A stretch of DNA of 43,815 bases from an uncultured Psychroflexus sp. (GTDB taxonomy: Bacteria > Bacteroidota > Bacteroidia > Flavobacteriales > Flavobacteriaceae). Made by a program: the position numbers and the translations under genes. The notes under the pieces are model-generated. The model searched no databases. It worked only from the letters and a program-made list of their open reading frames with translations, and had not been told where the DNA came from. The stretch spans positions 1 to 43,815 of the forward strand of contig CAJXVZ010000024.1 in assembly GCA_913062845.1 (NCBI GenBank), in the 5' to 3' direction. Below are positions 37,643 to 43,815 of this stretch, piece after piece; positions within the stretch are counted from its first letter, which is position 1, and each line of letters begins with the position of its first letter.

Positions 37643-40087
37643 ATGAGAATATACTTAACGCTTTTAGTTTTAATTATTACACTTATGTCCTGTCAAAATG
37701 AAACTATCCTCAATAATAAGACAAACAGACAAATAATAATTTTAGAAGATAATTGGAGATTTGAGAAAGGAAATCATCCTAATGCCGTCCGGCCGGAATA
37801 TGATGATTCCAATTGGGAAGTGGTTACTGTTCCCCATGATTGGGCTATCTACGGTCCTTTTGACAAAGAAATTGACAAGCAGGTTGTGGCCATATCTCAA
37901 AATAATGAAACCAAAGCAACTGAAAAAACCGGAAGAACGGGAGCTCTCCCATACATTGGTGAAGGTTGGTATCGAAAAAAATTCGATGTTCCTGGTCTGG
38001 ATAAAAACAAAAAAGTCATCATACAATTTGAAGGTGCAATGAGCGAACCGGAAGTTTTTCTTAACGGTGAGAAAATTGGCGAGTGGAAATACGGATACGC
38101 TTATTTTTACTTTGATATTTCAGAAAAGATCAAACCAAAAAATAACATCTTAACTGTCAGATTAAAAAATCGTGAAAAATCCTCCAGATGGTATCCCGGT
38201 GCAGGTTTATTCAGAAAAGTGAGTTTGATCGTTAAAAATGAAAACCATATCAACCATTGGAGTACTTTTATCACCACCGCTGATGTTTCAGAAAAACTAG
38301 CGAAAATCAAAATCACTACAAAGGCTACAGGGCAAAATCTATCCCTGAAAACAAAAATATACAATAAAGAAGGAAAATTAGTGGCAGCCAGAGAGACTAA
38401 AGAAATACCAGAACAAAGAGTTGAACAAAGCATAGAGATCGACAATCCTAAACTCTGGAGTCCGGAGACACCATATTTATATAATGTTGAGATTTCACTT
38501 TATTCAAACGGAATAATGGTAGATCAAACCAATGAGAAGATGGGAATCAGAAGCATAGACTTTAGTCCTGAAAAAGGTTTCAGCTTAAATGGAAAAATCA
38601 GAAAATTTAAGGGCGTTTGTTTGCATCATGATCTTGGTCCGTTGGGGGCAGCCGTAAATAAATCTGCTATAAGAAGGCGTTTGAAAATTTTAAAAGATAT
38701 GGGTGCTGATGCCATTAGAAGTGCGCACAATATGCCTTCTTTTGAAATTCTGGAATTAGCTGATGAAATGGGATTTATGTTTCTGGCTGAAAGTTTTGAC
38801 GAATGGAAAAAGCCAAAGGTTGAGAATGGGTATCACCTGTATTTCGACGACTACGCTGAAAAGGACATTGTAAATTTAGTAAGAGCAACCCGCAATCATC
38901 CTTCTATAGTCATGTGGAGTTCCGGAAACGAAGTCCCTGATCAATGGGGTGAAGAAGGTGTAAAACGAGCCAGGTGGCTTCAGAATATCTTTCACCGGGA
39001 AGATCCGACCAGACCAGTCACTATTGGCATGGATCAGGTTGAGGCTGTGATGGAAAACGGTTTCGGTGCTGTGATGGATATTCCCGGACTAAATTATCGT
39101 GTACATCTTTATGAAAAGGCCTACGACACTTTTCCGCAGGGTTTGCTCTTAGGTTCAGAAACTGCATCAACAGTAAGTTCCAGAGGAATATACAAGTTCC
39201 CCGTCAAAAAGGCCAGCATGAAACAATATAAAGATCATCAATCCTCATCTTATGACCTTGAGCACTGCAGTTGGTCTAATCTTCCTGATGAAGATTTTGT
39301 TTTACAGGATGATAAACCATGGGTAATAGGTGAATTCGTATGGACAGGATTTGATTATTTGGGTGAACCCACACCTTATGATGAAGCATGGCCTTCAAGA
39401 AGTTCTTATTTTGGTATAAGTGACTTAGCCGGTATACCCAAAGACAGATACTATCTCTACAGAAGCAGATGGAATACAAAAGATGAAACACTGCATATAC
39501 TACCGCACTGGAACTGGGAAGGCAGAGAAGGAAAAACTACACCGGTGTTTGTTTACACCAATCATGAAAAAGCTGAATTATTTGTGAATGGAAAGAGTCA
39601 GGGCAAAAGGGTTAAAAACGACAGTACTCCTCAAAACCGCTATAGATTAATGTGGATGGATGTCAAATACGAGCCTGGTGAACTTAAAGTTGTAGCAATG
39701 GATGATAATGGAAACCCTGTAGCAAGCAAAAAAGTAATCACTGCTAAAGAGCCTCACAATATAGTTTTGGAATCGGATCGTGAAGTTTTAAAAGCTGACG
39801 GCAAAGACCTAGCTTTTGTAACCGTTTCGGTTGTAGATAAATATGGCAATCCTTGCCCTACTGCCAGTAATCAATTAGAATTCAAAGTTAAAGGTGATGG
39901 CAAATTCAAAGCTGTTTGCAATGGCGACCCAACTTCTCTGGAAATGTTTCAAAAATCGACAATGAAATTATTTAGTGGTAAGCTTGTTGTTTTAGTTGAG
40001 TCTTCTAATAAGAAGGGAAGTTTTAAACTTGAAGTAAAAGGAGAAGGCTTAGAAGCTTCAGAAATTACCATTCAGACAGAAGAATAA
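37643..40087 (+). CDS. GH2 beta-galactosidase-family lipoprotein
   Basis: 814 residues with lipobox LMSC (cysteine 17). Domain order follows family 2: sugar-binding beta domain (about 33-198, including the GEGWYRKKF segment), immunoglobulin-like domain (about 202-303), and barrel (about 305-600) with RSAHNMPS, the acid/base E430 in SSGNEVPD and nucleophile E506 in LLGSETAS. After the barrel come a DUF4982-like domain and a C-terminal Ig-like (Big-type) domain. Paired with GH53, the simplest reading is removal of galactose from galacto-oligosaccharides. Other beta-glycosides are possible in GH2. Its stop codon overlaps the edge of the terminator of the convergent bcp gene. Confidence 0.9.
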   Translation: MRIYLTLLVLIITLMSCQNETILNNKTNRQIIILEDNWRFEKGNHPNAVRPEYDDSNWEVVTVPHDWAIYGPFDKEIDKQVVAISQNNETKATEKTGRTGALPYIGEGWYRKKFDVPGLDKNKKVIIQFEGAMSEPEVFLNGEKIGEWKYGYAYFYFDISEKIKPKNNILTVRLKNREKSSRWYPGAGLFRKVSLIVKNENHINHWSTFITTADVSEKLAKIKITTKATGQNLSLKTKIYNKEGKLVAARETKEIPEQRVEQSIEIDNPKLWSPETPYLYNVEISLYSNGIMVDQTNEKMGIRSIDFSPEKGFSLNGKIRKFKGVCLHHDLGPLGAAVNKSAIRRRLKILKDMGADAIRSAHNMPSFEILELADEMGFMFLAESFDEWKKPKVENGYHLYFDDYAEKDIVNLVRATRNHPSIVMWSSGNEVPDQWGEEGVKRARWLQNIFHREDPTRPVTIGMDQVEAVMENGFGAVMDIPGLNYRVHLYEKAYDTFPQGLLLGSETASTVSSRGIYKFPVKKASMKQYKDHQSSSYDLEHCSWSNLPDEDFVLQDDKPWVIGEFVWTGFDYLGEPTPYDEAWPSRSSYFGISDLAGIPKDRYYLYRSRWNTKDETLHILPHWNWEGREGKTTPVFVYTNHEKAELFVNGKSQGKRVKNDSTPQNRYRLMWMDVKYEPGELKVVAMDDNGNPVASKKVITAKEPHNIVLESDREVLKADGKDLAFVTVSVVDKYGNPCPTASNQLEFKVKGDGKFKAVCNGDPTSLEMFQKSTMKLFSGKLVVLVESSNKKGSFKLEVKGEGLEASEITIQTEE

Positions 40088-40124
40088 AACGGGTTTCATT
40101 CATATAATCAACCAATGAAACCCG
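40083..40124 (-). terminator. Intrinsic terminator for bcp, at a convergent junction
   Basis: An 11-bp stem, CGGGTTTCATT (40090-40100) with AATGAAACCCG (40114-40124), has a 13-nt loop. The minus strand runs out into TTTTATT, so it mainly serves bcp; the plus-strand side lacks a T-run. Confidence 0.75.
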
Positions 40125-40141
40125 GATTCAAAAATCAGTTT

Positions 40142-40594
40142 TTAGCCCAGTATCTGATCGGCGTGTGTTTTGGTTTTTACTTTTGATATAACCTCTTCAA
40201 TGACGCCGTTTTCATCTATGATAAAGGTTATGCGGTGAATACCATCGTATTCCTTTCCCATAAATTTTTTAGGTCCCCAAACGCCAAATGCTTCAATCAC
40301 AGATTTATCTTCATCGGCCAAAAGCGGAAATGGTAAATCATATTTATTCTTAAAATTTTGCTGGCGTTTTGCAGAATCTGCACTTACACCAAGTATTTTA
40401 TAGCCCTTTTCCTCAAAAGTTTTTTCATTATCCCTAAGATTACAAGCTTCAGCTGTGCAGCCTGGCGTGTTGGCCTTCGGGTAAAAGAACACCACTAATT
40501 TGTGCCCTTTGTAATCATTAAGTTCATGAACGTTTCCATCCTGATCTTTAGCTGAAAAATTTGGTGCCTTATCACCTGCTTTTAATGTTGTCAT
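40142..40594 (-). CDS. bcp: Thioredoxin-dependent thiol peroxidase (Bcp/PrxQ)
   Basis: 150 residues, full length for the family. It reduces hydrogen peroxide and organic peroxides using thioredoxin. The peroxidatic cysteine is C46 in NTPGCTAEAC and the resolving cysteine C51 lies five residues later, the atypical two-cysteine arrangement of Bcp. FFYPKANTPG and the KFMGKEYDGIHRITFIID segment also match. Its start is 29 bp from the divergent nth gene, so the two share a short promoter region. Confidence 0.96.
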   Translation of the reverse strand: MTTLKAGDKAPNFSAKDQDGNVHELNDYKGHKLVVFFYPKANTPGCTAEACNLRDNEKTFEEKGYKILGVSADSAKRQQNFKNKYDLPFPLLADEDKSVIEAFGVWGPKKFMGKEYDGIHRITFIIDENGVIEEVISKVKTKTHADQILG

Positions 40595-40623
40595 AACGTA
40601 TTTTTGTTTTAAAATTACAGAAA

Positions 40624-41283
40624 ATGAGGAAGTCTGAAAAAGTAAAATTCGTTATAAATACGTTAAATGAACTCTACCCGGATATTCCAATACCTTTAAA
40701 CCACAAAGACCCCTACACTTTGCTCATCGCTGTTTTGTTATCAGCTCAAAGTACAGATGTGAGAGTTAATAAAATCACTCCTCTCCTTTTTGAAAAGGCT
40801 GACAATCCGCATGATATGATAAAAATGAGTGTTGAAGAGATCAGGGAAATCATTAAACCTGTGGGACTATCCCCTATGAAAAGCAAAGGCATTTATGGTT
40901 TATCAAAAATTTTAATTGATAAATATAATGGCGAAGTTCCCGAAAATTTTGAAGCTTTAGAAGCATTACCGGCAGTAGGCCATAAAACGGCCAGTGTGGT
41001 TATGTCACAGGCTTTTGGCGTTCCCGCTTTTCCGGTAGATACACATATTCACAGATTGATGTATCGCTGGTGTTTGTCAACTGGCAAAAGTGTAGTTCAA
41101 ACTGAAAGAGATGCCAAAAGACTGTTTCCTGAGGCATCATGGAACGATTTACACCTACAAATCATTTGGTATGGGAGAGAATACTCACCAGCCCGTGGCT
41201 GGAATCTGGAAAAGGATATCATCACCAAAACTATAGGTCGTCGTTCTGTGATAAATGACTACTTTAAAAAAAATAAAAAGTAA
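40624..41283 (+). CDS. nth: Endonuclease III-like DNA glycosylase without the Fe-S cluster
   Basis: 219 residues. Nth removes oxidised pyrimidines and nicks the strand. The helix-hairpin-helix LPAVGHKTASVV holds catalytic lysine K121, and VDTHIHR holds the aspartate D139, matching K120/D138 of E. coli. In E. coli the C-terminus binds a 4Fe-4S cluster through four cysteines. Here the matching stretch reads GREYSPARGWNLEKDIITKT, and the whole protein has one cysteine (C150), so no cluster can form. The remainder is well conserved and there is no sign of a frameshift. It is probably an active bifunctional glycosylase of a cluster-free subgroup. Confidence 0.9.
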   Translation: MRKSEKVKFVINTLNELYPDIPIPLNHKDPYTLLIAVLLSAQSTDVRVNKITPLLFEKADNPHDMIKMSVEEIREIIKPVGLSPMKSKGIYGLSKILIDKYNGEVPENFEALEALPAVGHKTASVVMSQAFGVPAFPVDTHIHRLMYRWCLSTGKSVVQTERDAKRLFPEASWNDLHLQIIWYGREYSPARGWNLEKDIITKTIGRRSVINDYFKKNKK

Positions 41284-41310
41284 ATTAGTTTGAAACCTTT
41301 GTAATCATAC

Positions 41311-43698
41311 TTAGGATTTTTGAGGCACTTTAAAACAAATTTTGGTTCCTTTACCTGGTTCGGAATAGTCTACCCAAATAGAACCGTTATTTTCCTCAAG
41401 GAAGTTTTTAATTAATACTGCACCAATACCTGAACCTTCTTCCTGTCCTGTTCCGAGTGCTGATATTAAATCATCGCTCTTAAATAAATTTTCTGCTGTT
41501 TTTCTCGCCATACCAACACCCGTATCCTCTATACAGATTTGTGAAAATCCGATTACTTCTTTAAACGTAATTTTAATTTGATCATTGGCCTTACAAAACT
41601 TTATTGAATTAGATAAAAGGTTTCTTAAGACAAGCTCAAGTGTATTCTTATCAATAAATATTTTCGCTCCTTCCGGCACTTCATTTAATATTTTTATTTC
41701 TTTTTCGCTTGTAATGAATTTAAATGATTCTAAAATATCTAAAACGGATTTGTTCAAATCAATCAATTGCTTCTCTATTTTGTACTCATTAAGCGATTGT
41801 TTTGCCCAACTTATCAAGTTTTCAAGAAGTCTTTGCGTAGATTCTGTGTTGGCCTTTATCCTTGGGATCCATTCATCAAATTCCTCTTTTGATAGATTTT
41901 CATTAATGTACAAATCTAAAAAGCTGGAAAGGTTATTTAACGGTCCTCTGAAATCGTGAGAGATAATAGAGATCAACCTGTTCTTTTGGGAATGTAACTT
42001 TATGAGTTTTTTATTTTTTTCATGAAGCTCTTCTGTAATAGCTTTTAATTGTTGATTTGTCTTTGTTTTATTGCGCTTTATGATATAAAGTAGTATTATA
42101 ATGAGCGTTAAAGCAACTATTGTTATGACAAGATACAAGATCCAATTTTGCTTTAATTTTAATTGAAGCTCATTTTCTCTTTTTTCATTTTCCCTTTCAA
42201 GTTCGAGTTTCTCCTTAAGGCTTTTAAATTCAAGTTCAGCTTCCAGTTTACCAAGCGCTTTGGTTTTCTCTTCATTAAACAAAGAGTCACCTAGTTTTTC
42301 ATTAAGTTCTAAATATTTCAGAGCCGTATCGGAGTCACCTTTTAGCTTCGCTATTTTGTATAACAACTCTGTGGCCTCTGTTTCTTTACTTAAAGCCTGG
42401 GTCTTTCTTGCCAGTCTTAAAGCCTCATTACCATATATTTGAGCAGAATCTATATAACCAAGCGCCATATTAGTATTACACAAGCCTAACCAGGTATTTG
42501 ATTTTAGATAATCTGTATCTACTTCCTTTAATATTTCTTTTGCCCTTAAATATGTATCTTTTGAGAGCTGATAATCTTTTATAGAAAAGAAATAATTAGC
42601 CTGATTATTCAGGTTATTTATGAGATTTGGCTTACTGTCCATTTTTTCAAAAAGCACGTAAGCCTCTTTATAATATTTCAGGGCTTCCTCTTCATTGGTT
42701 TCCTCAAGAATAAGGGCAATATTCGTAATACTGGCCGCGTAGGCGTAATCATCTATTCCTTTTATTATTTGGGATGATTCTTCATATAACTCAAGCGCCT
42801 TTTCATTATCATTCAATTCTAAATAATTATTAGCCAGGTTATTTAGTATAATTGCTTCCAGCCTGGGATTGTTAATTTCTCTGGCAGAATTAAGAGCTTC
42901 ATTAAAATATTCTATGGATTTTAAGTACTCTCCTTTTTTACGTTCTATGTTGCCAAGATTATTTGCCATCGCAACAACATTACGTGATTTATCCAGCTTC
43001 TTGAAGATCTTTAAGCTTTCATCCAGAAGGTAAATAGCAGAGTCAAATTTCCCCTGTTCTTCATATATTAAACCTATTCCACTTCTTATACTTGCTCTGG
43101 AACTTAAATCATTTTCTGTCTGATTTAACTTATCGGCAACATTATAAGTTTCGATGGCTTTTTCAAAATCTCACTGTTTTGAATATATTCCTGCAAGATT
43201 TATGTAGTTATTGATTAAGCCTTGGTTTAATCCCTTTTTTCTGTTTTAAAAAATAGCGGTATCATAGGCTCTTGTTGCTTCAGCATACTGCCCAAAATTC
43301 TTGTAAAGGGTAGCAAGATTATTATAGGCTTTAGCAATCCCAACAGAGTCCTTTTCTTCCTTAAATAGTTTAATGGAATTTTACATGTTTTCAAAACTCT
43401 TATCACGATTTCCTGAAAAATAGTAAAATACCGCGAGCGCTTTTTTACCTCTGGCAATTCCAATTGGGTAATTTATTCTTTGGGAAAGTGTTATAGCCTT
43501 ATTTGCATTTGGCTCAATACTATCAAATTAGATGTAAATGTATTCTGCGGCAAGGTCGTTGTATGTATCTATGCTATCCTTAACAGATGTAGCTGACTTT
43601 AAAACATTATTCAGACTATCTATTTTTGGATGCTGAGCGTAGCTCACCAATGTTATTAAGAAAATGCTGATGACAGCAAATTTCTTAAGTAAATTCAT
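41311..43698 (-). pseudogene. TPR-containing sensor histidine kinase with four in-frame stop codons
   Basis: Reading from ATG at 43698, the frame gives a signal peptide (MNLLKKFAVISIFLITLVSY), then a long series of TPR repeats. It is stopped at codons 57 (TAA, 43528-43530), 106 (TAA, 43381-43383), 151 (TAA, 43246-43248) and 176 (TGA, 43171-43173). From codon 244 (ATG at 42969) it is open to the end, 552 residues. That part has more TPRs, a coiled coil, one membrane helix (about 276-297 of the open part), HisKA with H338 in ISIISHDFRGPLNNL, and a HATPase domain (LRNLLSNSIKFC, EDTGVGM, GSGIGA). The frame never shifts, and TPR sense continues across every stop. The intact gene would be 795 codons, an envelope sensor kinase for an unknown signal. 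A shortened cytoplasmic or anchored kinase from 42969 is possible but would lack the signal peptide and first TPRs. Confidence 0.82.
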
Positions 43699-43719
43699 CA
43701 AAATTAGTTAAGTGTTACA

Positions 43720-43727
43720 CAAAAGTA
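43720..43727 (-). promoter_or_regulatory. Promoter -7 box for the histidine kinase gene
   Basis: The minus strand reads TACTTTTG, a perfect TAnnTTTG, 21 bp before the ATG at 43698. No TTTG is seen at the expected -33 distance. The remaining DNA to the right edge shows no gene. Confidence 0.45.
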
Positions 43728-43815
43728 ATTTTTTTTAATGAATATCCGTTTTCATACCTAAGCGCTTGTTATTGCGGCTACAATTACTCTATCGAAAAGT
43801 CTATCGCCAAAGTAT

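Noticed and set aside
41311-43698. Reassigned or suppressed stop codons as the reason for the broken kinase frame
   Set aside because: Other genes in the window end at TAA, TAG or TGA without homologous sequence beyond, so a genome-wide recoding is unlikely; kept only as an unlikely option in the finding.

Overview
The window is AT-rich DNA from a marine-type member of the Flavobacteriaceae (Bacteroidetes). The evidence is SusC/SusD pairs, lipoproteins with an acidic patch after the lipobox cysteine, A-rich leaders in place of Shine-Dalgarno sites, a type IX secretion sorting domain, and -7 boxes of the Bacteroidetes form TAnnTTTG. I see no tRNA, rRNA, CRISPR array or prophage.

Layout: (1) 122-2646, minus strand: an aldose-epimerase-like protein, a potassium-channel/ligand-binding protein of the GluR0 type, and a small secreted NTF2-like protein. 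(2) 2739-7322, minus: a glycolysis block read pfkA, gap, BadF/BcrA-type sugar kinase, pgi, with an intrinsic terminator between gap and the kinase. (3) 7490-25596, minus: the enzyme arm of a starch/maltodextrin utilisation locus. In transcription order it holds a LacI-family regulator, SLC45-like MFS transporter, beta-phosphoglucomutase, GH65 phosphorylase, a broken REP-associated transposase, a SusA-like GH13, a double-esterase lipoprotein, a secreted GH31, and three more GH13 lipoproteins. (4) 25840-36346, plus: the binding arm SusC, SusD, SusE-like, a SusE/F-like protein with three tandem starch-binding repeats, and a T9SS-secreted alpha-amylase. (5) 36471-40087, plus: a galactan pair, GH53 endo-galactanase and GH2 beta-galactosidase. 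(6) 40142-43698: Bcp peroxiredoxin, an endonuclease III homologue without Fe-S cysteines, and a TPR histidine kinase gene with four in-frame stops.

How it fits together (inference from families): the secreted amylase and SusCDEF capture and import alpha-glucan. Periplasmic or surface lipoprotein GH13s and GH31 trim it to maltose and glucose. The MFS protein takes maltose to the cytoplasm, GH65 splits it with phosphate to beta-glucose-1-phosphate and glucose, and PgmB makes glucose-6-phosphate. The neighbouring kinase (possibly a glucokinase), Pgi, PfkA and Gap carry carbon down glycolysis, so one stretch encodes nearly a full route from starch to 1,3-bisphosphoglycerate, lacking only aldolase and triose-phosphate isomerase.

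Regulation: the susC promoter carries two near-palindromes of the form ACGAAAACGTTTTCGT exactly 20 bp apart, the second over the -33 box. This is a plausible operator pair for the divergent LacI-type regulator, and a weaker relative lies upstream of pfkA. Four junctions between the enzyme genes hold palindromic intergenic repeats of three kinds. One kind (33 bp, AAACCTCA-AGGTTT arms) sits right behind the transposase remnant, as expected of a RAYT/REP pair.
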